Shown: positions 16,487 through 26,104, counted from the first letter of the stretch. The stretch is 64,000 nucleotides of DNA from an uncultured Pontibacter sp. (GCA_947499125.1 CANMMP010000001.1:1341380-1405379), one strand, 5' to 3'. Numbers and translations are program-made. Notes: generated from the sequence alone by a model not told the origin.

Positions 16487-18313
16487 ATGAAAGACAACGA
16501 GAAAAATCAATCATCCGGCAACCTGTCGGATAGTACATCAGGGTCATCAGGCTCATCATCGATGGGTAGCAATACCGGAAGCTCAGATCTGACATCAAGA
16601 TCAGGTTCTTCCAGCTCAAGCCCGACAGCGTCAAGCTCATCATCAACATCGAAAAGTAATAAATCAACTACAAATGGCAGCGGTACTTCAGCTACCTCAT
16701 CAAAAGCCAAATCAGGCACTAAAGCCAAAACATCAACTTCCACTACTTCCAAGTCTGGTAAAGGTTCTTCCTCATCTTCTAAGGGCTCCGATTCGTCAAG
16801 CTCACAGAAGGGTTCAGGATCAGATTCAAGCATGGGCGGCTATGGCTCTATGAGCACAGGCAGCTCGAGCCAGGACAGCTATGGCAGCCAGCAGCAGGGC
16901 TCTCAGAACCGTGGTAGCCAGCAAGGCAACTATGGCTCGCAGCAGGACAGCTACGGCAGCCAGCAAAGCGGAAGCGGCTATGGTTCGCAGGGTGGTTACG
17001 GATATGGCAGCCAGCACAGCAACTATGGCGGCCAGAGCGGCTATGGTTATCAGGGCGATTATGGTTCGCAGCAACGCGGCGGTAGTTCCGACCAGGATAA
17101 TTATGGCAGCCGCCAGCAAGGCTCTCAGAACTGGGGCAGCCAGGGTGGCTATAACTATGGCAACCAGGGCGGCATGGAAGGTAACCGTGTAAGCAGCCAG
17201 GACTCTTACAGCCAGGGCTCGTGGGGTAACCAAGGCGGCATGCAAGGCGGCTACCAGAACCGTGAAGGCGATAACCAGGGCGGCTATGGCGTTATGAACG
17301 ACCAGGGCGGCATGGGCAGCTACAACGCAACCCGCGGCGAAAGCCGGTCTAACTATGGTGGCAGCTCACAAGGCGGCTACGGTAGTTCTTCTCAGGGAAA
17401 TTACGGCTCGTCTCAGGGCAACTACGGTTCATCACAAGGCAACTATGGCAGCCAGGGCTCATCTTCTGGTAACTACGGTGGCCAGAGCAACTATGGCTCA
17501 TCAGATTATGGCAGAGGCCAGCAGGACTACGGTTCAGGCTCATCCAGATCTAACTATGGTTCGTCATCAGGCAGAGGCGGAAGCGATTATGGCCAGGGTG
17601 GCTATGGTTCTTCATCCAGAAGCAGCTCACAAGGCAACTATGGCGACTCCGACCGTTATGGCTCTATGGGCTACGGCTCGTCAAGAGGCATGAGCGAGTA
17701 CGATCGTGATGACTATGGTTCATCAAGAGGTTATGATTCGCAGAACAGTATGCGTGGCGGCTATGGTTCGCAGGGCGGATACGGCTCAAGAGGCGGATCT
17801 TATAACGACGAGTATCGTTCATCGCGTTACGGCTCACAAGGTTCTGATTACGGACAAGGTGGCTATGGCGGATCATCGCGCAGCGGTGGCTCTTACGGCA
17901 GCGATCGTGACCAGGGCGGTTATGGTTCTTCATCAAGAGGCTCATCGTCGCAGGGCAACTATGGCAGCCAGGGCGGCTACGGCGACAGTAACTATAGCCG
18001 TGGCATGAGCGGCGGATATGGTTATGGTTCAGGCAGCTCAAGCCAGGGTGACTACGGTTCTTCTCAGGGCCGAGGCAGCCAGGGCGGTTACAGCCAGGGT
18101 GGTTATGACCAGGGAGGCCGCGGAGGCGACCAGAGCCGCTATGGTTCCATGGACAGCAACACCTCGTACTACAGCGATAACCGTGGCTCTAATTCCCGCG
18201 AAAATTACAGCGGATACGGAAGCCAGCAAGGTCGTAACTATAACCAGGACGATAATGACTCGTACCAGACGCGCCGTAGCGACCGCTACCGCAACTTAGA
18301 CTCTGACTATTAA
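16487..18313 (+). CDS. Gly/Ser/Tyr/Gln-rich low-complexity protein, FET prion-like composition
   Basis: 608 residues with no signal peptide, membrane helix or recognised folded domain. Residues 1-115 are Ser/Thr-rich with scattered Lys (a SAKSGTKAKTSTS type of composition). From about 115 to 580 the sequence is an irregular repeat of units such as GGYGSQ, GNYGSS, SDYGQGG and DSYGSQQ, with more than 40 Tyr-Gly dipeptides and interspersed Arg-Gly/Arg-Ser and Asp. The C-terminus ends in charged SYQTRRSDRYRNLDSDY. The composition resembles FUS/EWS/TAF15 low-complexity domains. The reading frame is clean, has an AGGAG site and is closed by a terminator, so it is expressed. Function unknown; condensate formation, stress protection or a coat role are all inference. 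Paired divergently with csp. Confidence 0.85.
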   Translation: MKDNEKNQSSGNLSDSTSGSSGSSSMGSNTGSSDLTSRSGSSSSSPTASSSSSTSKSNKSTTNGSGTSATSSKAKSGTKAKTSTSTTSKSGKGSSSSSKGSDSSSSQKGSGSDSSMGGYGSMSTGSSSQDSYGSQQQGSQNRGSQQGNYGSQQDSYGSQQSGSGYGSQGGYGYGSQHSNYGGQSGYGYQGDYGSQQRGGSSDQDNYGSRQQGSQNWGSQGGYNYGNQGGMEGNRVSSQDSYSQGSWGNQGGMQGGYQNREGDNQGGYGVMNDQGGMGSYNATRGESRSNYGGSSQGGYGSSSQGNYGSSQGNYGSSQGNYGSQGSSSGNYGGQSNYGSSDYGRGQQDYGSGSSRSNYGSSSGRGGSDYGQGGYGSSSRSSSQGNYGDSDRYGSMGYGSSRGMSEYDRDDYGSSRGYDSQNSMRGGYGSQGGYGSRGGSYNDEYRSSRYGSQGSDYGQGGYGGSSRSGGSYGSDRDQGGYGSSSRGSSSQGNYGSQGGYGDSNYSRGMSGGYGYGSGSSSQGDYGSSQGRGSQGGYSQGGYDQGGRGGDQSRYGSMDSNTSYYSDNRGSNSRENYSGYGSQQGRNYNQDDNDSYQTRRSDRYRNLDSDY

Positions 18314-18335
18314 TCAGATAGATAACATATAACAG

Positions 18336-18367
18336 AAAGCCACTCCTTTTTTAGGGAGTGGCTTTTT
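18336..18367. terminator. Bidirectional terminator after the low-complexity gene
   Basis: AAAGCCACTCC (18336-18346) pairs with GGAGTGGCTTT (18355-18365), flanked by T run; shared with the convergent reductase gene. Confidence 0.9.
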
Positions 18368-18392
18368 ATTTTTATCTTAAGATAACCTGCCC

Positions 18393-19265
18393 CTACTTAA
18401 AGGAGTCTTTGCATTGCTCCAGGAACTGCCTGATATTATGAGGTTTGCAACCAGTTAGTTCTTCTACAGTTCCATTTGCCTGGCCGCCGTGCCCTGCCCG
18501 TTGCACACTGCTAAGCTCCATAAAAGCATTGATAAACCACTCAGGTGCCTGCTGTTGTTGCATACCTTGCCGTGCAGCATCATCGGGTACATCCACATAA
18601 GTTACAGACTTACCTGTTGCATCACTTAAGGCTTCAGCCAGTTCCGTACCGTTCAATGCTTCAGGGCCAGTCAGGTCGTATGCTTTGCCTTCGTGCCCGT
18701 TGCCGGTCAGTACTTCTACCGCTACAGTAGCAATATCGCGGGCATCTATGTAAGGTACTTTTCCATCGCCTATAGGCATATATAATTTGCCTTCCTGTTT
18801 TACACTTTGTGCATTATAGTCTTCTAAATTCTGCATAAAACTTGATGGCCGCAGAAAAGTATAGGGAATGCCACTCTGCTTTATATGATCTTCGATCTCA
18901 CGGTGCCAGCGCCCCAGTTGTATACCTGGCTCTGCATCAGCGCCCATGGCCGATAGTTTTACAATATGTTTTACATCGGTTCGCTTTGCTTCATCTACCA
19001 GCTTTTTAGCCATCTCAACCTGCCCGTCGGTAAACGGTGTGATCAGGAAAACTTTATCGGCGTGTGTAAAGGCAGCGTGCAGCGATTCCGGGTCTGTAAA
19101 CTCCATTTCTACCAGTTCCACATCGGGGAGGCGGCGCAGGTTTTCGCCTTTAATAAGTGAGTGCACGCCGGCCCTTACCCTTACGCCATCAATCATCGAA
19201 AGCTGTTTAACTACCTCGCGGCCTACGGTACCTGTGGCCCCGGTTATTAATATTGTTTGCTGCAT
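18393..19265 (-). CDS. NmrA-like NAD(P)-binding reductase (atypical SDR)
   Basis: 290 residues. The Rossmann motif ILITGATGTVG starts at residue 5. KLSAMGADAEPGIQLGRWHREIEDHIKQSG and TFLRPSSFMQNLEDY are typical of the NmrA/TMR SDR subgroup, which includes NAD(P)H quinone oxidoreductases such as QorB and redox sensors. The usual YxxxK is replaced by the family variant. Exact substrate unknown. It ends 25 bases from the shared terminator; the next gene in the same direction begins about 80 bases upstream of its start and looks unrelated. Confidence 0.85.
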   Translation of the reverse strand: MQQTILITGATGTVGREVVKQLSMIDGVRVRAGVHSLIKGENLRRLPDVELVEMEFTDPESLHAAFTHADKVFLITPFTDGQVEMAKKLVDEAKRTDVKHIVKLSAMGADAEPGIQLGRWHREIEDHIKQSGIPYTFLRPSSFMQNLEDYNAQSVKQEGKLYMPIGDGKVPYIDARDIATVAVEVLTGNGHEGKAYDLTGPEALNGTELAEALSDATGKSVTYVDVPDDAARQGMQQQQAPEWFINAFMELSSVQRAGHGGQANGTVEELTGCKPHNIRQFLEQCKDSFK

Positions 19266-19348
19266 AACTGGTTAAAATTAGGTTTGTAGCTATAGTTACG
19301 ATAGCAAGCCGCATTAGGGTAGGCTTAAAAACAGTTTTGGCTTAGACC

Positions 19349-20203
19349 TTACTTAGGCTCTATGGTAACCAGGTATAGCTTGCCTTTTTCGTTTGATAGC
19401 AACAGCTGATTTGGAGATAAAAAAAGTACGGCTTCAGCCTGACCGGTACGGCCAACTGGCAAACAGTAACGCCTGCCTTCAAACCCAATCTGTCCTCCCT
19501 CCTGCTCAAACAAGTATAAACGCCCGTAGCCCAGCAGGGCAAACCTACTTCCATTTGCAACTATATCGGCAGCTGTGACCGGCGACTTCAGCCTCATCTC
19601 TTCTATAGGTTGTAGGTCATGGTTAGTTCCGGAGGCAGGCAGTTTGTATAGTTTGGTTAGAGGCTTCAGGGCACGGCTTTTCGTGAAAAGGTAAAGCGAG
19701 TCGTTATGATGAAAGAATGCTTCGAGGTCGTAGTGGCGGTTTTTACGAACAGGAGGAAACCCCTGCTGATCGGAGAACTGAAACCGTATCGTATCCTGAA
19801 TTTGTAGCGAACCTGCGTGTAATTTATAGATCCTGAGGTCGCGGCGAAGGTTTGCGTTATTCCCGAAATCCCCGATGTATAGTTCGCCGGTTTTGCTTTG
19901 AGCCAGGTCTTCCCAATCCGTATTTGGCAGATCCAGCTTTTCGGTTTTCAGCAGTTCTCCGCTTAGGTTAAACTCGTATAGTTCGGGGGCTATGCCGCTA
20001 TCCGGATTGCTCCAGTACGTGGTGTCAGTTGCAAATGCAAAGCCTGAGCTTTCTTTTATTCTATCATCTAAACGCCCGATACGCTCGATGCTAACTTTAT
20101 AGTTTTTCCGGAGACGCTCGAAATCGCTGTTCCGTTTATCAGACGAACAACCGCACAGGGCACTTTGCAGGTAAATGTAAAAAGTAAAGAGTTTTATAAG
20201 CAT
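19349..20203 (-). CDS. Predicted lipoprotein with beta-propeller fold
   Basis: 284 residues. A short N-terminal hydrophobic stretch ends with LCGC, a likely lipobox, making a lipid-anchored protein. The body repeats propeller-like units: KESSGFAFATDTTYWSNPDS, DWEDLAQSKTGELYIGDFGNN, DLEAFFHHNDSLYLFTKS, AVLFLSPNQLLLSNEKGKLYLV. The DWEDLA...GDFGNN motif recurs in Bacteroidota proteins annotated as SdiA-regulated or esterase-like phytase-fold propellers, but catalytic ligands are not obvious. Function unknown. It lies 12 bases downstream of the helicase stop, so it is probably co-transcribed with it. Confidence 0.75.
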   Translation of the reverse strand: MLIKLFTFYIYLQSALCGCSSDKRNSDFERLRKNYKVSIERIGRLDDRIKESSGFAFATDTTYWSNPDSGIAPELYEFNLSGELLKTEKLDLPNTDWEDLAQSKTGELYIGDFGNNANLRRDLRIYKLHAGSLQIQDTIRFQFSDQQGFPPVRKNRHYDLEAFFHHNDSLYLFTKSRALKPLTKLYKLPASGTNHDLQPIEEMRLKSPVTAADIVANGSRFALLGYGRLYLFEQEGGQIGFEGRRYCLPVGRTGQAEAVLFLSPNQLLLSNEKGKLYLVTIEPK

Positions 20204-20215
20204 CCCGGACCAAAG

Positions 20216-23200
20216 TTAAGTTCTATCTGCCTGCCTGAGCACATCCATTACCTTGTCTTTATCAGCCCAGAACTGCCGGCTGTATACTTTGCGATAAGGC
20301 CAGTGGCGTTGCTGCAACAGCTGCGGCACATCGGCATGTGTATGCTTTACGGATAAGTGGCTATAGTATAGGTCATCGTCGGTAAGAACAGCGGCTTTAT
20401 ACTTTCCGTTTTCTATTAAGGTGAGGTCAGCGAATGGTACGGCAAGTTGCAGACCTGATAACTGGCTGGCAATACGTTCTTTTAGCAGCGGCACTCTATC
20501 GGGCATCGGTTCGCTTTTAGGCTGATAAGTAAAGTTGCCCTGGCTTACTTGCCTCGCGTAGTGCAGGTATTGTTTCAGTAGCTTCGGGCCGCTGTGCTGG
20601 GTATACTCTACGTGCAACTGCTCCGGTATTATACTTGCCACCACTATAATTTTACGTTTGGCCCGGGTGATAGCAACATTCAACCGGTTCTCGCCGCCGG
20701 ACTGGTTCAGGCTACCAAACTGCATGGCAAAACGACCCTTCTCATCAGGCGCATATCCCACCGAAAGTATAATGACATCTTTCTCATCGCCTTGCATGTT
20801 CTCGATATTTTTAACCAGTATAGTTGGCGGCAGAACTACAGTTTGCTGTTGTGCTCGCTCCTCCAGCAGATCCTGTACCAGCATTTGCTGATTATAGTTG
20901 AACGTGATCACGCCTACATCCTGATGGCCCTGTTGTAGTAAACGCAACACCAATTCCACCACTTTTTCTGCTTCGGGCAGGTTGCTATTGTTTTGCCACA
21001 GGCCATTTACTTTTAAATATTCTATAGCTGGCTTAGCTTTATTTAACTCCTGCAAGTCAGGTATAAACTCGAGTTTGCCGCGGTAAAAATACTGGTTCGA
21101 GAATTCGATCAGCTCCGGGAAATGGCTGCGGTAATGCTGCGTGAGCATGGTTTGCGGCAAGTATAAACTACACAACTGCAACAACGATTCGGCAGATAGC
21201 TCTTCCACTTCTTCGTCGGTGGCATCGCTCCAGCGGGCACGGTACAGATCCGATGGTTTTAGCTGCTGCTCGTCGCCGGCAACTACTACCTGTGCGCCGC
21301 GCAACATGGCCGGTATACCCGTTTCCGCAAAACACTGCGAGGCCTCGTCAAATATCACCACATCAAAACAACGCTCCAGCGGTAACACTGCCGATACCGT
21401 TTCGGGAGAAGCCAGCCAGCACGGCACCAGGTTCAGCATCTCATCAGAGAACAGCGAGAACAACTTCCGGATCGGGTATAAGCTTCGTTTTTTACTGACC
21501 TGCGCCTGCAGCCTGCGATAGGTAACAGCATTTCCCAAACGGTTAAATTCCATGTCGGCATAGGTCTGTTCCCGCAACTTTGACAGCACAATTTCCTGGC
21601 TCAGGCGTTGCTTTTCGTGTAATAGTTGCTGCAATTCAGTTTCCAGGTTTTCCAGTTCGCCACTCGATGCCATGCGCAGTTCCGGGTACTGATTCTCGAT
21701 CTCGTAGAGCCAGGCCAGGTATAAACTGTTCAGGAAAAGGTGTTCGCCTTCGGTGGCAGTAGTTATAGTTTGAGACAGTAATTGGTGCGCAACTTCTCGT
21801 TCTGCATCGGTAAAGTTTGCTACCAACGCATCGTGCCCTACCAACTGCTCAAAATGCTCCGACAGGTCTTTCAGTAAAGCAGATTTATAGTTTTCGTTTG
21901 CCAGTAATTCCCTGACCTGTAGTTCAGTTAACCATTTCAGCCAGTGGCTATAGTTTGCCTGCAGCTCTGTTATAGTTTGCGTTAAAGTTTGCAGATGTTG
22001 CGGCAGGGCTATAGTTCGGAAAAGCTTTTCGTGAAGCACTTTTTCGCGGTGCAGCTTTTTCAGCAGCTTTTGTGACTGTAGTGCTTTTTCTATAGTTGCT
22101 ACTTTATCTAAAACCTGGTTCGGATAAGCTTCAATTTTAAGGTTAGTAACTATAGTTTGGTTGATGGCCTGCATCAGATTTTCGGCTTGCTCGCGTAAGG
22201 CGATCCTGCGTTGCAGTTCGCCTACTCCGCCTTCATTCAGTTCGAGTTTATAGGTTGCCAGCGCCTTCTTTAATGCTTTTTTATCGGATGAAAAGGCCCA
22301 GCCTATACTTTTAAACAAGTTGTTCTGTTGTTGCTCAAATGCTACTATAGCCTGTTTTATAGTTCGCAGATCTTCGGCTGCAAGTGCAGCATCCGGGGCC
22401 GGACAAACCAGGTATAGTTCTTTAAGTTGCTGTCCCTGTTTTGCCAGTTCTTTGGAGTTACTCTTAATAATTCGCACCAGCATACCCGGCACATCATCCT
22501 GCTCCAGAAGCCCTTGTATTTCAGTTATAGTTGGCAGTGCCAGTTTATACTTTTCCAGATCATCCAACCCAAAACCAAAGCCGCTTAGCTCACTTATACT
22601 TTGCTGACGCTGCGCAAATTGCTCCGGAAGTTGAGTTATAGTTTGCTCCAGTTCCTGGCGTTGCGGCCAGCCATAGTTTTTAAAGCTATGCCTGCTTTTC
22701 CACGTGAAATCATCCTGAGCATAAACTATAGCCTGTTGCAAAAACTGACGTAAGCGTGGCAGAAACTCAGCTGCTGTAGTTGCGGTAAAGAATTTATAGT
22801 TTGCTGACAGTGAAATATGCGGTTGCTGCAGGTTGCTGCGCAGGTATAGTTCCTTAGCCGACCAGCCACATACAGACGTATCAAAAAGGGCAGACTTAAA
22901 TCCTTCCAGTTTTTCGATGCAGCGGTTTATGCCGCGGCTCACCTCCAGGAAAGTGCGGTCGGTGTAGATGCTGTTGAGCGCCAGGTTCTGTTTTTTATAC
23001 TCCGGCAGTTGGTCTATCTGCAAACCTATCTGCTGAAAAACACTTTTGCGATCGGCGTTAATGTCGTGCACCAATGCGGCAAAAGCTCCAAGGCCTTCTT
23101 CAGCCAACCGTTTGTGCACTACATCCAGGGCGGCGCGTTTCTGGCTTACCACCAGCACCTTTTTGCCTCGCGCAGTAAAATCCGAAACCAGGTTACAGAT

Positions 23201-24151
23201 AAGCTGCGACTTACCTGTACCCGGCGGGCCCTGCACAACTATACTTTTGCCTTGTTTTACCTGTTGCAGGGCAGCTTCCTGGGAGGCATCTATTTTAAAA
23301 ACAGTAAAGGTGTGTTGTGCCTGCATGGTCTGTGTTGGTACTACAGGAGTTGCGAACAAATCTTCCATTGTCTGCAGTTCTTCGCGCTCCAGCAAGGCAT
23401 CGTAATCAGCTAACAAATACGAGGCTGCCTGTGGGTAAATGCCCAGCACAGCTTCCTGCTCCAGGTATAGTTGCCCCGGTTTCAGGTCTGCTTCGTAGTC
23501 TGCTTTTTTATAGTCGCGGAAAGCCTTTAGTTTGTCGGTAAAAAGATCACGGCCGGCGTGTATAGCCAGCTGCTCAGACTTTAACAGTTCATACACCTGC
23601 GTCCGGAATTCTAAGGGATGATCTGATAAAGTGCTTACATCCAGCTCCAGTAAATTTTCGGCTAAAGGCGTGTTGTTATAGTGTGCGTAAGCGAGTAAAA
23701 AGCTTTGGTTAAAACGGGGCGGCTGTGCCGTACTTTGCGCTACTTCCCACTCCTGTGCAGCATTTACCTGTAACGCAACCGGAAACAAGAACAGCGGGCA
23801 ACGCACCACGGTGCCATCCGAAAACATGCCATGCACAAAGGGCCAGCCAATGTATAGTTCTTCGCTGCCGCGCTCTTCCTGTAGCATGTCGGAGCGGCGT
23901 TTTATGTAGCGCAGGCGTTTGCTAAGGGCTGCAACAAGCTCGTAACGGCTGTCGGTTACCGGGCTTAAAGCTATCTTCTTAGCTCCTGCAATCAACTTCT
24001 CAACTATAGTATAAGCCGGCTGCCCAAGTATAAAATCCAGCGATTCCACATCCAGGTGCAACTCCTTTTGCAGGCGCAGCAACAGCAGGGCTTTGTTGCC
24101 GGTGCTCAGGTTCAGTAGCCTGCGTCGGTAGTTCTTAAGGATGTTTTTCAT
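20216..24151 (-). CDS. Large SF1 DNA/RNA helicase (DUF4011/AAA_11-AAA_12 type)
   Basis: 1311 residues from the ATG at 24149-24151; a TTG further upstream adds only seven residues. The N-terminal ~260 residues resemble the helicase-associated DUF4011-type region. Walker A GPPGTGKS is near residue 306. Motif II DEASQ is near 935, so about 620 residues of largely helical, Gln/Leu-rich sequence separate them. Then come GDEQQLKPSDLY, LTQHYRSHFPELIEFSN, NMQGDEKDVIILS and NVAITRAKR, the Upf1-like motor motifs. The last ~100 residues (KYKAAVLTDDDLYYSH... RKVYSRQFWADKD) look like the Vsr/DUF559-like nuclease-fold tail of this family, apparently degenerate. Similar proteins occur alone and in defence islands. 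The gene is packed with AACTATA words. Confidence 0.88.
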   Translation of the reverse strand: MKNILKNYRRRLLNLSTGNKALLLLRLQKELHLDVESLDFILGQPAYTIVEKLIAGAKKIALSPVTDSRYELVAALSKRLRYIKRRSDMLQEERGSEELYIGWPFVHGMFSDGTVVRCPLFLFPVALQVNAAQEWEVAQSTAQPPRFNQSFLLAYAHYNNTPLAENLLELDVSTLSDHPLEFRTQVYELLKSEQLAIHAGRDLFTDKLKAFRDYKKADYEADLKPGQLYLEQEAVLGIYPQAASYLLADYDALLEREELQTMEDLFATPVVPTQTMQAQHTFTVFKIDASQEAALQQVKQGKSIVVQGPPGTGKSQLICNLVSDFTARGKKVLVVSQKRAALDVVHKRLAEEGLGAFAALVHDINADRKSVFQQIGLQIDQLPEYKKQNLALNSIYTDRTFLEVSRGINRCIEKLEGFKSALFDTSVCGWSAKELYLRSNLQQPHISLSANYKFFTATTAAEFLPRLRQFLQQAIVYAQDDFTWKSRHSFKNYGWPQRQELEQTITQLPEQFAQRQQSISELSGFGFGLDDLEKYKLALPTITEIQGLLEQDDVPGMLVRIIKSNSKELAKQGQQLKELYLVCPAPDAALAAEDLRTIKQAIVAFEQQQNNLFKSIGWAFSSDKKALKKALATYKLELNEGGVGELQRRIALREQAENLMQAINQTIVTNLKIEAYPNQVLDKVATIEKALQSQKLLKKLHREKVLHEKLFRTIALPQHLQTLTQTITELQANYSHWLKWLTELQVRELLANENYKSALLKDLSEHFEQLVGHDALVANFTDAEREVAHQLLSQTITTATEGEHLFLNSLYLAWLYEIENQYPELRMASSGELENLETELQQLLHEKQRLSQEIVLSKLREQTYADMEFNRLGNAVTYRRLQAQVSKKRSLYPIRKLFSLFSDEMLNLVPCWLASPETVSAVLPLERCFDVVIFDEASQCFAETGIPAMLRGAQVVVAGDEQQLKPSDLYRARWSDATDEEVEELSAESLLQLCSLYLPQTMLTQHYRSHFPELIEFSNQYFYRGKLEFIPDLQELNKAKPAIEYLKVNGLWQNNSNLPEAEKVVELVLRLLQQGHQDVGVITFNYNQQMLVQDLLEERAQQQTVVLPPTILVKNIENMQGDEKDVIILSVGYAPDEKGRFAMQFGSLNQSGGENRLNVAITRAKRKIIVVASIIPEQLHVEYTQHSGPKLLKQYLHYARQVSQGNFTYQPKSEPMPDRVPLLKERIASQLSGLQLAVPFADLTLIENGKYKAAVLTDDDLYYSHLSVKHTHADVPQLLQQRHWPYRKVYSRQFWADKDKVMDVLRQADRT

Positions 24152-24343
24152 CGGGAGTATAATTAAAAGCAAGTTAATAGCTTTTAGCTATAGTTCCAGT
24201 TAAGGGCGGCCTACCTGCACTTTAATGGAACGCCCCAGGTCTGAAATTATTTAAAATAGAAGTAACGAATAACCGGTATGCAACAAATAAGCCTGAAATC
24301 AGTTTTAAACTTTACCTTCGTTTAAACATTATATGTTGCCTGC

Positions 24344-25444
24344 ATGCACACCCCGATCTCACCTAAATATAAACCTGTTTACTGGCTGGGCTTTTGCCTT
24401 TTTTTACTCTTTTTTACTGCCTGCGATAAACCTGAAAACAAAAAAGTATACCAGAAAGGCGCCCGCCTCGACCAATACACCACCACCAAACAATACCCCG
24501 GTAAAGTAGCCGACGAAAGCCTGGCCGACTGGAAGAAAAAAATCCCGGAAATAGAAAAGATCGCCATTACATCTACTGCCGACGGCGAAAAACAACCCGC
24601 TTTATTTTACGATTCCGGGACATCTGAAAAGAAACCGTTGCTGATAGTATTACATAGCTGGAGCAGCGAATATTTGCAGGTGGTAAGTATACCTTATGCG
24701 CTGTGGGCCAAGCTGAACGACTGGGTATTTATACAACCAAACTACCGCGGCGCTTTTAAACACCCCGATGCCATGGCATCTGATGTGGCCATTCAGGATA
24801 TTATAGATGCTGTGAACTTTGCAAAAGGCAGCGCGAACATAGACCCATCCCGGATTTACATTGTAGGGTCTTCGGGGGGAGCGATGACGGCCCTGGTGGC
24901 AGCAGGAAAGCACCCGAATATATGGGCTGGCGTAGTGGCCTGGGTTCCGGTTTTTGACCTGGTGGACTGGTATAAGTTCAGCCAGAATTATCCGCACCGC
25001 GACTACAACCGCCATATAGTTACAGCCTGTGGCGGCGAACCTATACCGGGCACCGATGCAGCCGCAGCATGCAAGCAACGCAGCCCCAGCTCTTATCTGC
25101 AAAACCTGAAAGGCGTGCCTGTATTTTTAGCCCACGGAACCATAGATGTGTTGGTGCCACCAGACCATTCGGTGCGCGCTTTTAATATGCTCGTAGACTC
25201 TGCCGACCGGATACCGCAATGGCAAATGGACTCGCTGGTGATAAACCAGGAAGTGCCCGGGGAAATGGAGAGCGACGGCCCCAGCAAATATTTTGGCCCG
25301 AAAGACCCAAAGGTAATGTATACTAAAAAGTCTGGCGTAGTGGACCTGGTGCTATACTACGGTGTGCACGACATGGCTTACAACCCAAGCCTGCAATGGC
25401 TGAGCGAGCAGCAAAAAGATCTTAGTCAGGAAAATAAACTATAG
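24344..25444 (+). CDS. Lipoprotein alpha/beta hydrolase (prolyl-oligopeptidase-like esterase)
   Basis: 366 residues. The N-terminal hydrophobic helix ends in lipobox FTAC with Cys27, so it is probably anchored to a membrane facing the periplasm. The hydrolase core shows PLLIVLHSWSSEYL, FIQPNYRGAF, the nucleophile elbow GSSGG with Ser177, AHGTIDVLVPPDHS with Asp268 as the acid, and GVHDMAYNP with the likely catalytic His near 346. It fits the S9/acyl-peptide or dienelactone-hydrolase group; substrate unknown. Transcribed alone and divergent from the helicase. Confidence 0.85.
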   Translation: MHTPISPKYKPVYWLGFCLFLLFFTACDKPENKKVYQKGARLDQYTTTKQYPGKVADESLADWKKKIPEIEKIAITSTADGEKQPALFYDSGTSEKKPLLIVLHSWSSEYLQVVSIPYALWAKLNDWVFIQPNYRGAFKHPDAMASDVAIQDIIDAVNFAKGSANIDPSRIYIVGSSGGAMTALVAAGKHPNIWAGVVAWVPVFDLVDWYKFSQNYPHRDYNRHIVTACGGEPIPGTDAAAACKQRSPSSYLQNLKGVPVFLAHGTIDVLVPPDHSVRAFNMLVDSADRIPQWQMDSLVINQEVPGEMESDGPSKYFGPKDPKVMYTKKSGVVDLVLYYGVHDMAYNPSLQWLSEQQKDLSQENKL

Positions 25445-25638
25445 CTGCCTTCCAAGCGCCCCTGCTTATCCTTAGTTTCCTGTTAGGCACTTTCACAGAC
25501 CAGGCATGCACCAGAGGCAGGGCTTTGGACAGGGAGCACCAGATACATAGCAGCACCACATTGCAGGCTTTCAATTGATGCCCCACCAGGGAAATTCATT
25601 TCAAGTCAGGCAAAACAGGAAACCCTGGCAAAGCACCT

Positions 25639-26079
25639 TCAGCGACTTTCACTCATATAAGGCTGCCAGTTTACGATCAGCACCTTTTCTTCTGGCAAAA
25701 GCAGGTACCCATAGTCGTAGCAGAAGTGGTAGGTGTTGCCTTGCTTTGTTTGGTATACGTGGGTGAAATAGCGGAAGTCGAAGCCGGCCATGTCGAGCAC
25801 CTGTCGGTAAGTGGTGGTCTTGCCTTGCGGGCTGGCCTGCTTTAAGAGCGTGCGGTTGCGGCGCAGCACGGTGTTGATGCTCAGCAGGAGCTGCTCTGCA
25901 CTGTTGTGCCGCCTGTTTACGTTATGGGCCTGCGCCCGGCACTGGTTGGAGCAGAACCTCTTGTCTGATCTCCCGCTCAGCGGATTGCCGCACTGCGGGC
26001 ACTGTTTTTCTTCCTTCATTTCAGCATCCGTATTTTGAAACGTATAGTTGCGTTTATAAACGTACTTAGGTGTTTCCAA
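25639..26079 (-). CDS. Small zinc-ribbon protein divergent from the recombinase
   Basis: 146 residues; an internal ATG (MKEEKQCPQCGN) would give a shorter form starting right before the zinc ribbon. The ribbon is CPQCGNPLSGRSDKRFCSNQCR, a four-Cys motif of the type found in DUF2116-like and FCS-like zinc proteins. The remainder has a helical segment and YLLLPEEKVLIVNWQPY at the end. I do not recognise a named family for the whole protein. It lies head to head with the tyrosine recombinase and could be its DNA-binding partner or regulator, which is inference. Confidence 0.72.
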   Translation of the reverse strand: METPKYVYKRNYTFQNTDAEMKEEKQCPQCGNPLSGRSDKRFCSNQCRAQAHNVNRRHNSAEQLLLSINTVLRRNRTLLKQASPQGKTTTYRQVLDMAGFDFRYFTHVYQTKQGNTYHFCYDYGYLLLPEEKVLIVNWQPYMSESR

Positions 26080-26104
26080 AAACGGATGTGTTCACTACGG
26101 GTTT

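Noticed and set aside
16860..18100. CRISPR-like periodic repeats
   Set aside because: The repetition is short, irregular codons of the Gly/Tyr/Ser/Gln protein in one open frame; no constant repeat with unique spacers.
25445..25638. tRNA or small gene between the esterase and the zinc-ribbon gene
   Set aside because: No cloverleaf, no plausible ORF; I see nothing supported here.
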